Shown: positions 25,129-35,693, numbered from the stretch's first letter. The stretch is 64,000 bases of DNA from Streptomyces sp. NBC_00306 (GCF_036169555.1 NZ_CP108032.1:1798001-1862000); one strand, 5' to 3'. Notes: generated from the sequence alone by a model not told the origin. Translations and numbers: made by a program.

Positions 25129-26088
25129 GTGCAAACCCCCCTCGCCCTCATCGCCCGACGCTGGACGCCCACCCCCAGGACTCTCCGGCGCGCCGCGCTC
25201 TCGGCCGTCGTCATGAGCGTGGTCATCATCGTCACGGGTGGCGCGGTCCGGCTGACCGGTTCCGGTCTCGGCTGCGACACCTGGCCCAAGTGCACGGACG
25301 ACAGCCTCTTCGCCACACCCGAGCAGGGCCTCCACGGCGCGATCGAGTTCGGCAACCGGATGCTGACCTACGTCCTGTCGGCCGCGGTCGGCTGGGCCAT
25401 CATCGCGGCGCGCTCCACCGAGCCGCGGCGCCGCGGGCTGACCCGGCTCGCCTGGGCGCAGTTCTGGATCGTGGCGAGCAACGCGGTGCTGGGGGGCATC
25501 ACGGTGTGGGCGGGCCTCAACCCGTGGACCGTGGCGGGGCATTTCCTGGCCGCCAACGCACTGCTCACCGTCGCGGTGATCACCTGGCACCGGGCCGGCG
25601 AGGGCGACACCGCACCGCGTCCGCGGGTCCCGCGCCCGGTCCGCAGGCTGTCCTGGGCCATCGTCGTCACCTCCGCGCTGCTGATCACGCTGGGCACCTC
25701 GGTGACCGGTTCCGGCAAGCACGCCGGTGACAGCAGCGACGTACCGCGCATGCCGTGGGACTGGGTGGACGCCGCACACATCCACGCGATCGCGGCCTGG
25801 GTGGTCTGCGCGCTGGCGCTCGCCATGTGGCTGGTGCTGCGGGTCGTGGACGCCCCCGACGACACCCGGGCCCGCGCCCGAGACCTGCTGCTGGTACTCC
25901 TGGCACAGGGCGTCATCGGCTATGTCCAGTACTTCACCCAGGTCCCCGAGGCCCTGGTCGCAGCCCACATGCTCGGGTCCGCACTGATGTGGATCGCGGT
26001 GCTGCGCCTCGCGCTCAGCCTGCGGGAGCGTCCGCAGCCGACGGCGGAGATCCCGGCGCAGAGCGACGTGGCACTGTCCCCCGCCTGA
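25129..26088 (+). CDS. ctaA: Haem A synthase (COX15/CtaA family)
   Basis: 319 residues with eight transmembrane helices in two related four-helix halves. Conserved histidines for haem binding are in EQGLHGAIEFGNRM, VAGHFLAANA, DAAHIHAIAAW and LVAAHMLGSA; the first periplasmic loop has the cysteine pair region GCDTWPKC. It oxidises haem O to haem A for cytochrome aa3 oxidase in the membrane. ctaB, the haem O synthase gene, lies 1.7 kb away in opposite orientation, so the pathway is clustered but not co-transcribed. Start choice rests on the leaderless promoter; the alternatives are the in-frame ATGs at 25099 and 25120. Confidence 0.92.
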   Translation: MQTPLALIARRWTPTPRTLRRAALSAVVMSVVIIVTGGAVRLTGSGLGCDTWPKCTDDSLFATPEQGLHGAIEFGNRMLTYVLSAAVGWAIIAARSTEPRRRGLTRLAWAQFWIVASNAVLGGITVWAGLNPWTVAGHFLAANALLTVAVITWHRAGEGDTAPRPRVPRPVRRLSWAIVVTSALLITLGTSVTGSGKHAGDSSDVPRMPWDWVDAAHIHAIAAWVVCALALAMWLVLRVVDAPDDTRARARDLLLVLLAQGVIGYVQYFTQVPEALVAAHMLGSALMWIAVLRLALSLRERPQPTAEIPAQSDVALSPA

Positions 26089-26129
26089 GCACGGACCCAC
26101 CGCCTGGTGCCGCGGGCAAAGCCTGCTGA

Positions 26130-27218
26130 TCAGACCGCGTCCCGCAGCCCGTAGACGCGGCGGGCGTTGGCCGAAGAGATCATCGTCGCCACCCGCTGGG
26201 CATCGGTCCGGGACCACGCACCGTCGCCGACCCAGTCGCCGAGCACCCGCGCCAGCGACTCCCGGAAGATCCTGGCGCCCACCACATGCAGCTCGGGCAG
26301 CCCGCGCGCGCCGCTGGAGAACAGCAGCTTGCCGAACGGCGCGAGCTCCAGGATCTCCGCCAGTACGGCGGCCGCCCGGGCGCCCGTGTGCACGAGCGCC
26401 GGCCCGAGGTCCGCGTACACATGCGGGAAGACACTCGCCAGATGGGCCGCGTGGCGGTGGTACGGATAACCGTGCAGCAGCACGAGGTCGGTTCCGAGCC
26501 CCGCGGTCGCCGCGGCGAAACTCGTCAGCAGCATCGGGTCCTCCACCCCCACATGGAGCTGGAGCGGCAGCCCGGAGGCGACGGCGACCCACAGCACGTG
26601 CCGCACGAGGACGGGGTCGGTGAGTGTGCCGCCGACCTGGCGCGCGGCCAGCCAGCGCCCGACCGCCCCGCGCACCTCGCCCGGGCCCGGGGGCTCGGGC
26701 GCGAGGGCGAGCCCGTGGCACACGGCGGCGACGGAGGTGAAGGCCACGGCGGACGCGGCGGCGCCGTGGACGGCTTCGGCGAGGTTGGCGAGGAAGCCCT
26801 CGACGGTGCCCGAGGTGTCGGCGACCTGTTCGGCGAGGAGTTCGAGCCGTACGATCTCGCGGGCCTCGGCCGCGCCGGCGGCGGCGATCTCCGGCGGTCC
26901 GGTGAGGTCCCCCGGCAGCCCGGTGTCCACCAGATAGGTGGAGATGCCGCTGCCTCTCAGCAGCCGTCTGCCCGCCTCCAGCACCCCGAGCTCACGGCGC
27001 CGGGCGAGGTAGCGGGCAGGCGGGCAGTGCGGTTCGAGACCCAGCAGGGGCGGGCACCAGCGCCGGACGGCGAACCCCGTCTGGGTGTCGAAGAAGGTCG
27101 TGCCCGGCGCGGGCGGTCCCGCGGTGCGGCCCAGATGCGCCTCGAAGGTGCCGAGACCGAGCTCGGTGCGGAGCACCCCGTGACAGTACTGGTCCACGAG
27201 GGTCGGGGTGTCGATCAT
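26130..27218 (-). CDS. Amidohydrolase-family protein
   Basis: 362 residues, an amidohydrolase-2-type TIM barrel. The metal or active-site segments I can see are VDQYCHG at the N-terminus, LPLQLHVGVEDP, LLHGYPYHRHAAHL, HVYADLGPAL and LLFSSGARGLPELHVVG. The first histidine pair typical of metal-dependent members (HxH) is replaced by CHG, so metal use is uncertain. Similar proteins include glucuronate isomerase-like and decarboxylase enzymes; the substrate cannot be named. The ATG at 27218 begins the fold directly. It lies 65 bases after a small unknown gene on the same strand. Confidence 0.8.
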   Translation of the reverse strand: MIDTPTLVDQYCHGVLRTELGLGTFEAHLGRTAGPPAPGTTFFDTQTGFAVRRWCPPLLGLEPHCPPARYLARRRELGVLEAGRRLLRGSGISTYLVDTGLPGDLTGPPEIAAAGAAEAREIVRLELLAEQVADTSGTVEGFLANLAEAVHGAAASAVAFTSVAAVCHGLALAPEPPGPGEVRGAVGRWLAARQVGGTLTDPVLVRHVLWVAVASGLPLQLHVGVEDPMLLTSFAAATAGLGTDLVLLHGYPYHRHAAHLASVFPHVYADLGPALVHTGARAAAVLAEILELAPFGKLLFSSGARGLPELHVVGARIFRESLARVLGDWVGDGAWSRTDAQRVATMISSANARRVYGLRDAV

Positions 27219-27283
27219 CCGGGCTCCCAGTCGTGGACCGTGTTTCCACAGTCCTAACGGGTGACACCCCGGCGAGGTGTTGC

Positions 27284-27616
27284 TCAGCCGTTGGAAGGAC
27301 CGCCGACCTGGATGCCCGCCATACGGCTCCACTCGTACGGCCCTGTGCGGACCTTGGCGGCCAGGTCGCCGTCGAAGGAGTCGTGGAGGGTGAGGCCTGC
27401 CTTCTCGGCGGCCGCGGCCGCGATCGCGTGGTTCGGCGCGACGAGGTCGCCCCACTCGCCGTCCTCGCCGATGAGCACGATCCGGGTGCCCGCCTGGCCG
27501 AGGTACTCGATGGTCCCGTCGGCGCCGCCGTGCGCCTTGGCGAAGGCGCCGATCTGCTTGGCGATCCGGGCCGCCTTGCGCTCCACCTGGCTGTCTGCCT
27601 GCTGCGTGTCTGCCAT
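27284..27616 (-). CDS. Small conserved actinobacterial protein of unknown function
   Basis: 110 residues. A basic amphipathic helix (QVERKAARIAKQIGAFAKAH) is followed by two or three strands (TIEYLGQAGTRIVLIGEDGE, WGDLVAPNHAIAAAAAEKAG) and a C-terminal helix-strand. There is no signal peptide or cysteine. The DGEWGDLVAP segment looks strongly conserved in type, but I know no function. A -10 box 6 bases before the ATG predicts a leaderless transcript. Neighbours are ctaB and the amidohydrolase. Confidence 0.82.
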   Translation of the reverse strand: MADTQQADSQVERKAARIAKQIGAFAKAHGGADGTIEYLGQAGTRIVLIGEDGEWGDLVAPNHAIAAAAAEKAGLTLHDSFDGDLAAKVRTGPYEWSRMAGIQVGGPSNG

Positions 27617-27622
27617 GGGGCG

Positions 27623-27628
27623 ATGCTA
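27623..27628 (-). promoter_or_regulatory. -10 box of the small unknown gene (leaderless)
   Basis: TAGCAT on the minus strand at 27628-27623 ends 6 bases before the ATG at 27616; no ribosome-binding site is present. Confidence 0.5.
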
Positions 27629-27706
27629 CTCGCGGGTAGTGGGCACCGGCCACGGCGGGTGCACGTGGCATGGGCCACGGCCGGGGGCTGAACACAGGAA
27701 GGAACG

Positions 27707-27735
27707 TCCTGCGCCGGAAGGCGTCCGGCGCAGGA
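27707..27735 (-). terminator. Terminator of ctaB
   Basis: Perfect 12-base arms TCCTGCGCCGGA (27707-27718) and complement (27724-27735) around a five-base loop, 6 bases downstream of the ctaB stop. Confidence 0.8.
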
Positions 27736-27740
27736 AGGGT

Positions 27741-28715
27741 CTAGCGCAGGAAGGGGTCCACCGCGACCGCCACGAACAGCAGCGAGACATAGGTGATGGA
27801 CCAGTGGAAGAGCCGCATCTCCTTGAGCTTGCCGCCCATCACCTCGGCCTTGGCCCGTGCCTGGAGCGCGTGCGCCTCCCACAGCCACCAGCCGCCCGCC
27901 GCCAGCGCCACCACCGTGTAGAACCAGCCGGTGTAGCCGAGCGGGGTGAGCAGCAGGGAGACCGCGACCATCACCCAGCTGTAGAGGACGATCTGGCGGG
28001 CCACCACCTTGTTGGAGGCGACGACCGGGAGCATCGGCACACCGACGCGCGCGTAGTCCTCCTTCACCTTCATCGACAGCGGCCAGTAGTGCGGCGGCGT
28101 CCAGAAGAAGATGACGAGGAAGAGGATGAGCGCGGCCCAGGACACCGAGTTGGTGACGGCGGACCAGCCGATCAGGACCGGCATACAGCCGGCGATGCCG
28201 CCCCACACGATGTTCTGCGCGGTGCGCCGCTTCAGGATCATCGTGTAGACGACGACGTAGAAGAGGAGCGCGCCGAGCGAGAGCGCCGCCGACAGCCAGT
28301 TGACGAGCAGTCCGAACCAGAGGGTGGAGACCACCGTGAGGGTGAGGCCGAAGACCAGGCCCTCCCGCGGCGACACCATGCCGGTCACCAGGGGCCGCTG
28401 CGACGTCCGGTCCATGAGGGCGTCGATGTCGCGGTCGATGTACATGTTGAGCGCGTTCGCGCCACCCGCGGAGAGATAACCGCCGACACAGGTGGTGAGC
28501 ACCAGCCACAGGTCGGGCACGTCCTGAGCGGCCAGGAACATCACCGGCACCGTGGTGATCAGCAGCAGCTCGATGATCCGCGGCTTGGTCAACGCCACGA
28601 AGGCCTTGACCCGGGCCCCGAACGGTCGGTGACCGCGGTTCCTGCGGAACTCCCCCGCGGCCTCGACGGCATGGGCGGTGCCACCACCCGCTGGACGGGA
28701 TTCGACGGCCGTCAC
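27741..28715 (-). CDS. ctaB: Protohaem IX farnesyltransferase (haem O synthase)
   Basis: 324 residues, a UbiA-superfamily prenyltransferase with nine hydrophobic helices. The first aspartate-rich motif is [15 protein letters not shown], the second is in the loop after [34 protein letters not shown] at the start of helix 1 is a COX10/CtaB signature. It attaches a farnesyl group to haem B, giving haem O, the substrate of CtaA. The GTG at 28715 follows AGGGG; the longer frame from 29033 is not supported by homology. A TAGAGT at 28797-28792 could be its -10, giving a leader of about 70 bases. Confidence 0.93.
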   Translation of the reverse strand: MTAVESRPAGGGTAHAVEAAGEFRRNRGHRPFGARVKAFVALTKPRIIELLLITTVPVMFLAAQDVPDLWLVLTTCVGGYLSAGGANALNMYIDRDIDALMDRTSQRPLVTGMVSPREGLVFGLTLTVVSTLWFGLLVNWLSAALSLGALLFYVVVYTMILKRRTAQNIVWGGIAGCMPVLIGWSAVTNSVSWAALILFLVIFFWTPPHYWPLSMKVKEDYARVGVPMLPVVASNKVVARQIVLYSWVMVAVSLLLTPLGYTGWFYTVVALAAGGWWLWEAHALQARAKAEVMGGKLKEMRLFHWSITYVSLLFVAVAVDPFLR

Positions 28716-29056
28716 GCACACCCCTGACAGAGACTCCTTGCAAGCCCGGGCAAGGAGAAAGGGCCCGGTAAAGACTTGCGCGTACCACGCCACTCTAGAC
28801 GTTGCCCATACGTCGTCCCGCACGGGGGTGGCGTCGTGTTGAGCAGCGACCCCGGCCTGTGCGTATAGGTCGTCGAAGCTCCTCGAGCACGCCGCCGGGA
28901 GGCGAAGTCGTCCCCGGGACTGCACCCTGGCTGTGTCCGATATTTCGAAAGGCATGCACTCGAAAAGGTGCGCGTTGTTCCGGGGGTAGGCTCGACAACG
29001 CCCGGTGCTTCCGTCGTCACCGGGATACGACATGTGGAGAGGAGCCCTGACTCAGG
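28716..29056. other. Divergent ctaB / tkt control region
   Basis: This 341-base gap separates ctaB (-) from tkt (+). I see a TAGAGT -10 candidate for ctaB (28797-28792) and a TAGGCT -10 candidate for tkt (28987-28992), neither with a good -35, plus GGAGAGGAG (about 29036-29044) before the tkt start. No small gene or RNA could be supported. Confidence 0.4.
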
Positions 29057-31144
29057 GTGAGCACCAAGCCGACCACCACAGACCTCGAGTGGACCGATCT
29101 GGACCAGCGGGCCGTCGATACCGTCCGCGTCCTGGCCATGGATTCCGTACAGAAGGTCGGCAACGGCCACCCCGGTACGGCCATGAGCCTCGCGCCCGCC
29201 GCGTACGTCCTGTTCCAGAAGCTGATGCAGCACGACCCGGCCGACCCCGACTGGACCGGCCGTGACCGGTTCGTCCTGTCCGCCGGTCACTCGTCGCTGA
29301 CCCTCTACATCCAGCTCTACCTGGCCGGTTACGGCCTGGAGCTCGACGACCTCAAGGCCTTCAGGACCTGGGGTTCGAGGACCCCCGGACACCCGGAGTA
29401 CGGACACACCCCCGGTGTCGAGACGACGACCGGCCCGCTCGGCCAGGGTGTCGCCAACGCGGTGGGCATGGCCATGGCCGCCCGCTACGAGCGCGGTCTG
29501 TTCGACCCGGACGCAGCCCCCGGCACCTCCCCGTTCGACCACACCATCTGGGCCATCGCCGGTGACGGCTGCCTCCAGGAGGGCATCTCCTCGGAGGCGT
29601 CCTCGCTGGCCGGGCACCAGAAGCTGGGCAACCTGGTGCTGCTGTGGGACGACAACCACATCTCCATCGAGGGCGACACGGAGACGGCCGTCTCCGAGGA
29701 CACCCTCAAGCGCTACGAGGCGTACGGCTGGCACGTCCAGCGCGTCGACCAGCTGCCGAGCGGCGACCTCGACCCGGCGGGCCTCTACCGGGCCCTCCAG
29801 GCCGCCAAGGCCGAGACCGAGCGTCCCTCCTTCATCGCGGCGCGCTCGATCATCGCCTGGCCTGCCCCGCACGCGCAGAACACCGAGGCCGCCCACGGAT
29901 CGGCGCTCGGCGACGAGGAGGTCGCGGCCACCAAGCGGGTCCTCGGCTTCGACCCGGAGAAGAGCTTCGAGGTCTCCGACGAGGTCATCGCCCACACCCG
30001 CGGGGCGCTCGACCGCGGCCGTGAGGCCCGTGGCGAGTGGGAGAAGACCTTCGCCGCATGGCGCACCGCGAATCCGGAGCGCGCCGCGGAGTTCGACCGG
30101 ATCCGCTCGACCGAGCTGCCCGCCGGCTGGGAGGAGAAGCTCCCCGACTTCGAGACCGGCAAGGGTGTCGCCACCCGCGCGGCCTCCGGCAAGATCCTTC
30201 AGGCGCTGGGCGCGGTCGTCCCCGAGCTGTGGGGCGGCTCCGCGGACCTGGCGGGCTCGAACAACACGACGATCGACAAGACGTCGTCGTTCCTGCCCGT
30301 GGGCAACCCGCTGCCGGGCGCCGACCCCTACGGCCGCACGATCCACTTCGGTATCCGTGAGCACGCGATGGCCGCGGTCATGAACGGCATCACGCTGCAC
30401 GGCAACACCCGCGTGTACGGCGGCACCTTCCTGGTGTTCTCCGACTACATGCGCAACGCGGTGCGGCTGTCGGCCCTGATGCACCTGCCGGTCACCTACG
30501 TGTGGACGCACGACTCGATCGGTCTCGGCGAGGACGGCCCGACGCACCAGCCGGTCGAACACCTGGCCTCGCTGCGCGCCATCCCCGGTCTGAACGTCGT
30601 CCGTCCGGCGGACGCCAACGAGACCGCGATCGCGTGGCGCGAGATCATGCGCCGCTGGACCAAGGAGTTCGGCAAGGGCGCCCCGCACGGTCTGGCACTG
30701 ACCCGGCAGGGTGTGCCGACCTACGAGCGCAACGAGGATGCCGCCCGCGGCGGTTACGTCCTGTTCGACGCCGAGGGCGGCGAGCCCCAGGTCGTCCTGA
30801 TCGGTACCGGCTCCGAGGTCCAGCTGGCCGTCGAGGCGCGCGAGCAGCTCCAGGCCGCGGGCATCCCGACCCGGGTGGTCTCGATGCCGTCGGTCGAGTG
30901 GTTCGAGGAGCAGGACCAGGCGTACCGGGACTCGGTGCTGCCGCCGGCCGTGCGGGCACGGGTGGCGGTCGAGGCCGGTATCGGACTCACCTGGCACCGC
31001 TTCGTCGGCGATGCCGGCCGCATCGTTTCGCTGGAGCACTTCGGCGCTTCGGCGGACGGCAAGGTTCTCTTCCGCGAGTTCGGCTTCACTGCCGACGAGG
31101 TCGCCAAGGCCGCGCGGGAATCTCTCGAAGCCGCCGCACGCTGA
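29057..31144 (+). CDS. tkt: Transketolase
   Basis: 695 residues. The thiamine diphosphate motif runs from [20 protein letters not shown] to LWDDNHIS, the early [13 protein letters not shown] histidine and the second-domain [15 protein letters not shown] and [15 protein letters not shown] are all present. It transfers two-carbon units between pentose, erythrose, heptulose, fructose and glyceraldehyde phosphates. The start is a GTG with GGAGAGGAG upstream. It heads the cluster tkt-tal-zwf-opcA-pgl, which is closely spaced and presumably one operon, so the non-oxidative and oxidative branches are expressed together. Confidence 0.96.
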   Translation: MSTKPTTTDLEWTDLDQRAVDTVRVLAMDSVQKVGNGHPGTAMSLAPAAYVLFQKLMQHDPADPDWTGRDRFVLSAGHSSLTLYIQLYLAGYGLELDDLKAFRTWGSRTPGHPEYGHTPGVETTTGPLGQGVANAVGMAMAARYERGLFDPDAAPGTSPFDHTIWAIAGDGCLQEGISSEASSLAGHQKLGNLVLLWDDNHISIEGDTETAVSEDTLKRYEAYGWHVQRVDQLPSGDLDPAGLYRALQAAKAETERPSFIAARSIIAWPAPHAQNTEAAHGSALGDEEVAATKRVLGFDPEKSFEVSDEVIAHTRGALDRGREARGEWEKTFAAWRTANPERAAEFDRIRSTELPAGWEEKLPDFETGKGVATRAASGKILQALGAVVPELWGGSADLAGSNNTTIDKTSSFLPVGNPLPGADPYGRTIHFGIREHAMAAVMNGITLHGNTRVYGGTFLVFSDYMRNAVRLSALMHLPVTYVWTHDSIGLGEDGPTHQPVEHLASLRAIPGLNVVRPADANETAIAWREIMRRWTKEFGKGAPHGLALTRQGVPTYERNEDAARGGYVLFDAEGGEPQVVLIGTGSEVQLAVEAREQLQAAGIPTRVVSMPSVEWFEEQDQAYRDSVLPPAVRARVAVEAGIGLTWHRFVGDAGRIVSLEHFGASADGKVLFREFGFTADEVAKAARESLEAAAR

Positions 31145-31178
31145 CGCCGGTACACGACAAGTAGGAGATGCAACTCTC

Positions 31179-32297
31179 ATGACAGACGCACTCAAGCGCC
31201 TCTCCGACGAAGGCGTCGCGATCTGGCTCGACGACCTGTCACGCAAGCGGATCACGTCCGGCAATCTCGCCGAACTGATCGACCAGCAGCACGTGGTGGG
31301 CGTCACCACCAACCCGTCGATCTTCCAGAAGGCGATCTCGCAGGGCGACGGCTACGACCAGCAGCTCACCGACCTCGCGGCCCGCAGGGTGACCGTCGAG
31401 GAAGCCCTGCGCATGATCACGACGGCGGACGTCCGTGACGCCGCCGACATCCTGCGTCCGGTCTACGACGCGACGCAGGGCCAGGACGGCCGGGTCTCCA
31501 TCGAGGTCGACCCGCGCCTGGCGCACAACACCCGGGCCACGGCCGCTGAGGCCAGGCAGCTCGCCTGGCTGGTGGACCGGCCCAACACGCTCATCAAGAT
31601 CCCGGCCACCAAGGCGGGCCTGCCGGCGATCACCGAGACCATCGGCCGCGGCATCAGCGTCAATGTGACGCTGATCTTCTCGCTGGAGCGCTACCGCGAG
31701 GTCATGGACGCGTACATCTCCGGCCTGGAGCAGGCCAAGGAGCGCGGACTCGACCTCTCGAAGATCCATTCGGTGGCGTCGTTCTTCGTGTCCCGGGTGG
31801 ACACCGAGATCGACAAGCGGCTGGACGCGCTGGGCACCCCGGAGGCCAAGGAGGCGCGCGGCAAGGCGGCTCTGGCCAACGCCCGGCTCGCCTACGAGGC
31901 GTTCGAGGAGGTCTTCTCCACCGACCGCTGGGCCGCGCTCGACAAGGCGCAGGCCAACAAGCAGCGTCCGCTGTGGGCCTCGACCGGCGTCAAGGACAAG
32001 GCGTACAAGGACACGCTGTACGTCGACGAGCTGGTCGCGCCGGGCACGGTGAACACCATGCCGGAGGCGACCATGGAGGCCGTGGCCGACCACGGCCAGA
32101 TCACCGGTGACACGGTGCGCGGCACGTACGACGACGCGCGCGCCGCCATCGAGGCTGTCGAGAAACTCGGCATCAAGTACGACGACGTCGTGCAGCTGCT
32201 CGAGGACGAGGGCGTCGAGAAGTTCGAGGCGTCCTGGAACGACCTGCTCAAGTCGACCGAGGCCGAACTCAAGCGCCTCGCCCCTTCGGAGGGCTGA
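31179..32297 (+). CDS. tal: Transaldolase
   Basis: 372 residues, the longer actinobacterial type. The Schiff-base lysine is in [14 protein letters not shown] near residue 142, and [12 protein letters not shown] near residue 45 and [16 protein letters not shown] are family signatures. It moves a dihydroxyacetone unit between sedoheptulose-7-phosphate and glyceraldehyde-3-phosphate. The ATG at 31179 lies 34 bases after tkt with AGGAG upstream, within the same operon. The earlier part of the frame belongs to tkt in another phase and is excluded. Confidence 0.95.
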   Translation: MTDALKRLSDEGVAIWLDDLSRKRITSGNLAELIDQQHVVGVTTNPSIFQKAISQGDGYDQQLTDLAARRVTVEEALRMITTADVRDAADILRPVYDATQGQDGRVSIEVDPRLAHNTRATAAEARQLAWLVDRPNTLIKIPATKAGLPAITETIGRGISVNVTLIFSLERYREVMDAYISGLEQAKERGLDLSKIHSVASFFVSRVDTEIDKRLDALGTPEAKEARGKAALANARLAYEAFEEVFSTDRWAALDKAQANKQRPLWASTGVKDKAYKDTLYVDELVAPGTVNTMPEATMEAVADHGQITGDTVRGTYDDARAAIEAVEKLGIKYDDVVQLLEDEGVEKFEASWNDLLKSTEAELKRLAPSEG

Positions 32298-32302
32298 CCA
32301 CC

Positions 32303-33835
32303 TTGTCCGGTACGTACGAAGCCAATCCGCTTCGTGACCCCGCAGACCGACGGCTCCCGCGTATCGCGGGGCCGTCGGGCCTGGTCATTTTCGGTGTCAC
32401 GGGCGATTTGTCCCGTAAAAAGCTGATGCCCGCCGTCTACGACCTGGCCAATCGGGGACTGCTCCCGCCGGGCTTCTCCCTCGTCGGGTTCGCCCGGCGC
32501 GAGTGGCACGACGAGGACTTCGCCCAGGAGGTCCACGACGCCGTCAAGGCACACGCCCGCACCCCCTTCCGTGAGGAGGTCTGGCAGCAGCTCATCCAGG
32601 GGATGCGCTTCGTCCAGGGCGACTTCGACGACGACGACGCCTTCGAGCAACTGAAGGCGACCATAGAGGACCTGGACAAGAAGCAGGGCACCGGCGGCAA
32701 CTTCGCCTTCTATCTGTCCGTCCCGCCGAAGTTCTTCCCCAAGGTCGTCCAGCAGCTCAAGAAGCACGGGCTCGCCGACCAGAAGGAGGGCTCCTGGCGC
32801 CGCGCGGTCATCGAGAAGCCGTTCGGCCACGACCTGGTCTCCGCCAAGGAGCTCAACCAGGTGGTGCACGAGGTCTTCCCGGCCAACGAGGTCTTCCGGA
32901 TCGACCACTACCTCGGCAAGGAGACGGTCCAGAACATCCTGGCCCTGCGCTTCGCCAACACGCTCTTCGAGCCGATCTGGAACCGGTCGTACGTCGACCA
33001 TGTGCAGATCACCATGGCCGAGGACATCGGCATCGGCGGCCGCGCCGGCTACTACGACGGCATCGGCGCCGCCCGTGACGTCATCCAGAACCACCTCCTC
33101 CAACTCCTCGCGCTGACCGCGATGGAGGAGCCCGCCTCCTTCGAGGCGGACGCCCTGGCCGCGGAGAAGACCAAGGTGCTGGGCGCGGTGAAGCTGCCCA
33201 AGGACCTCGGTACCGGTACGGTCCGCGGGCAGTACGCGGAGGGCTGGCAGGGCGGCGAGAAGGTCGTCGGCTACCTCCAGGAGGACGGGATCGACTCCAA
33301 GTCGAAGACCGACACCTACGCCGCGGTCAAGCTCGAGATCGACAACCGCCGCTGGGCGGGTGTGCCGTTCTATCTGCGGACGGGCAAGCGGCTCGGCCGC
33401 CGCGTCACCGAGATCGCCGTCGTCTTCCAGCGCGCCCCGCACTCTCCCTTCGACCACACGGCGACGGAGGAGCTGGGCCAGAACGCCCTGGTCATCCGCG
33501 TCCAGCCGGACGAGGGCGTGACCCTGCGGTTCGGCTCGAAGGTGCCGGGCACCTCGATGGAGGTACGGGACGTCTCGATGGACTTCGCCTACGGCGAGTC
33601 CTTCACCGAGTCCAGCCCCGAGGCGTACGAACGCCTCCTCCTCGACGTGCTGCTCGGCGACTCCAACCTCTTCCCGCGGGTCGAGGAGGTCGAGCGCTCC
33701 TGGATGATCCTCGACCCCGTCACGGAGTACTGGGCCAAGCACGGCAAGCCCGCCCAGTACCCGGCCGGGACCTGGGGGCCGGACGAGGCGGACGAAATGC
33801 TCGCACGAGACGGACGGAGCTGGCGTCGGCCATGA
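32303..33835 (+). CDS. zwf: Glucose-6-phosphate dehydrogenase
   Basis: 510 residues. The cofactor motif is FGVTGDLSRKKLMPAVYDL near residue 30, the active-site motif RIDHYLGKETVQN near residue 200, followed by FANTLFEPIWNR. It oxidises glucose-6-phosphate to the 6-phosphogluconolactone with NADP. The start is a rare TTG at 32303, supported by GGAGGG 9 bases upstream and by the absence of any other start before the conserved core. The gene begins 5 bases after tal and its stop overlaps opcA as ATGA. Confidence 0.95.
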   Translation: MSGTYEANPLRDPADRRLPRIAGPSGLVIFGVTGDLSRKKLMPAVYDLANRGLLPPGFSLVGFARREWHDEDFAQEVHDAVKAHARTPFREEVWQQLIQGMRFVQGDFDDDDAFEQLKATIEDLDKKQGTGGNFAFYLSVPPKFFPKVVQQLKKHGLADQKEGSWRRAVIEKPFGHDLVSAKELNQVVHEVFPANEVFRIDHYLGKETVQNILALRFANTLFEPIWNRSYVDHVQITMAEDIGIGGRAGYYDGIGAARDVIQNHLLQLLALTAMEEPASFEADALAAEKTKVLGAVKLPKDLGTGTVRGQYAEGWQGGEKVVGYLQEDGIDSKSKTDTYAAVKLEIDNRRWAGVPFYLRTGKRLGRRVTEIAVVFQRAPHSPFDHTATEELGQNALVIRVQPDEGVTLRFGSKVPGTSMEVRDVSMDFAYGESFTESSPEAYERLLLDVLLGDSNLFPRVEEVERSWMILDPVTEYWAKHGKPAQYPAGTWGPDEADEMLARDGRSWRRP

Positions 33836-34833
33836 AGATCGACCTCACGGACACCACGTCCAGCAAGATCAACAAAGCACTGGTGCAGGCACGCCGGGCG
33901 ATCGGCACACCGGCCGTCGGCATGGTCCTCACCCTCGTCATCGTCACCGACGAGGAGAACGCCTACGACGCGCTGAAGGCGGCCAGCGAGGCATCGCGCG
34001 AGCACCCCTCGCGCAAGCTCGTCGTCATCAAGCGGGTCTCGCGCTCCCCGCGCGACCGGGCGAAGGCACGCCTGGACGCCGAGGTGCGGGTGGGCACCGA
34101 CGCCGGCACCGGCGAGACGGTGGTCCTGCGGCTGTACGGCGAGGTCATCGACCACGCCCAGTCCGTGGTGCTGCCGCTCCTGCTGCCCGACGCCCCGGTC
34201 GTCGTCTGGTGGCCGGTGAACGCGCCGCTCGACCCGGCCAAGGAGCCGCTCGGCGCCCTCGCGCAGCGACGGGTCACGGACTCCTACGCGGCCGAGGAGC
34301 CCGTGAAGGAACTCGTGGCGCGCGCCGCCGCCTACACCCCCGGCGACACCGACCTGTCCTGGGCCAGGATCACCCCCTGGCGCTCGATGCTGGCCGCCGC
34401 TCTGGACCAGGTGGCCTGCGACGTCACCGCGGTCGAGGTGGAGGGCGAGGAGTTCAACCCGAGCTGCGAGCTGCTCGCCGTGTGGCTGGCGGACCGGCTG
34501 AAGGTACCGGTCAAGCGCTCCGGATCGGCGGGCCCCGGGCTCACGGCCGTGCGCATGGAGACCTCGTGCGGTCCGATCGTGCTGGACCGGGCCGACGGCT
34601 CACTGGCCACCCTGTCCATCAAGGGTCAGCCGGATCGCGCGGTGGCCCTGAAGCGGCGCGAGACGGCCGAGCTGATCGCGGAGGAGCTCCGTCGGCTGGA
34701 CCCCGACGAGATCTACGCGTCGGCGCTGCGGTTCGGGGTGCACCGGCTCTCGGACGGCGGGGACACGGCGGCCGAGAAGTCCGAGGCCACCCCGGCGAAG
34801 AAGGCTCCCGCAAAGAAGGCGGCAGCGAAGTGA
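33832..34833 (+). CDS. opcA: OpcA, assembly/activator protein for glucose-6-phosphate dehydrogenase
   Basis: 333 residues. The OpcA/glucose-6-phosphate dehydrogenase assembly domain is recognised by VVVWWPVNAPLDPAKEPLGA, LSWARITPWRSMLAAALDQ and the conserved position after zwf. In cyanobacteria and actinobacteria it allosterically activates or helps assemble the enzyme. The last 25 residues form an Ala-Lys-Pro tail (ATPAKKAPAKKAAAK) that is not part of the domain. Start and stop overlap zwf and pgl, so the three are translationally coupled. Confidence 0.93.
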   Translation: MKIDLTDTTSSKINKALVQARRAIGTPAVGMVLTLVIVTDEENAYDALKAASEASREHPSRKLVVIKRVSRSPRDRAKARLDAEVRVGTDAGTGETVVLRLYGEVIDHAQSVVLPLLLPDAPVVVWWPVNAPLDPAKEPLGALAQRRVTDSYAAEEPVKELVARAAAYTPGDTDLSWARITPWRSMLAAALDQVACDVTAVEVEGEEFNPSCELLAVWLADRLKVPVKRSGSAGPGLTAVRMETSCGPIVLDRADGSLATLSIKGQPDRAVALKRRETAELIAEELRRLDPDEIYASALRFGVHRLSDGGDTAAEKSEATPAKKAPAKKAAAK

Positions 34834-35612
34834 GTGCGCCGCAGCTCGTCGTCCACCGCGACAAGGAGCTGATGGCGCAGGCCGCGGCGGCCCGGCTGAT
34901 CACGAAGATCGTGGACGCCCAGGCCGCGCGCGGTTCGGCGTCGGTGGTCCTGACGGGCGGTCGCAACGGCAATGCGCTGCTGACCGCCCTCGGGACCTCG
35001 CCGGCCCGCGACGCGATCGACTGGGGGCGGCTGGACCTGTGGTGGGGGGACGAGCGGTTCCTCCCCGACGGCGACCCGGAGCGCAATGTCACGCAGGCCC
35101 ACGCGGCCCTGCTGGACAGGGTTCCCGTGGATCCGGCCCGTGTGCATGCGATGGCTCCTTCGGACGGCGCGTACGGCAGCGACGTGGAGGCCGCGGCCGC
35201 CGCGTACGCCACCGCTCTCGCCGCCGCGGCGGGTCCGGAGGACCACGGTCCGGTCCCCCGGTTCGATGTCCTGATGCTGGGCGTCGGTCCCGACACCCAT
35301 GTCGCCTCGCTCTTCCCGGAGCATCCGGCGGTGCGGGAGACCGAACGCACGGTGGTGGGCGTGCACGGTTCGCCGAAGCCGCCGCCGACCCGCATCACGC
35401 TCACACTCCCGGCGATCCGGGCGGCCCGTGAGGTGTGGCTGCTGGCGGCCGGCGAGGACAAGGCGAAGGCAGTGCAGATCGCCCTGTCGGGCGCGGGCGA
35501 GGTTCAGGCGCCCGCGGCCGGTGCGTACGGACGCAGCAGGACACTCTGGCTGCTGGACGGGGCTGCGGCCTCGGAACTGCCGCGCGATCTGTACCCGCCG
35601 GCGTCGCCCTGA
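34830..35612 (+). CDS. pgl: 6-phosphogluconolactonase
   Basis: 260 residues of the DevB/SOL lactonase family. Signature segments are LWWGDERFLPDGDPERN, LMLGVGPDTHVASLFPEH and ITLTLPAIRAAREVWLLAAG. It hydrolyses the lactone made by the zwf product. The GTG at 34830 overlaps the TGA of opcA as GTGA. It is the last gene of the pentose-phosphate operon and is followed by a strong terminator. Confidence 0.94.
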   Translation: MSAPQLVVHRDKELMAQAAAARLITKIVDAQAARGSASVVLTGGRNGNALLTALGTSPARDAIDWGRLDLWWGDERFLPDGDPERNVTQAHAALLDRVPVDPARVHAMAPSDGAYGSDVEAAAAAYATALAAAAGPEDHGPVPRFDVLMLGVGPDTHVASLFPEHPAVRETERTVVGVHGSPKPPPTRITLTLPAIRAAREVWLLAAGEDKAKAVQIALSGAGEVQAPAAGAYGRSRTLWLLDGAAASELPRDLYPPASP

Positions 35613-35650
35613 CATCGCCCCTGAGGTGACGGACTCCGCGGAGTCCTGTT

Positions 35651-35693
35651 CCGACCGCCGCCGGCCCCGTTCCTCCGGGCCGGCGGCGGTCGG
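35651..35693. terminator. Bidirectional terminator, 17-base perfect hairpin
   Basis: Arms 35651-35667 and 35677-35693 are exact complements with a nine-base loop, between the convergent pgl (+) and PH-domain (-) genes. A smaller palindrome ACTCCGCGGAGT lies just upstream at 35633-35644. Confidence 0.88.

Noticed and set aside
28712..31312. Open frame of 866 codons antisense to tkt
   Set aside because: tkt is unambiguous on the plus strand; the mirror product has no family features.
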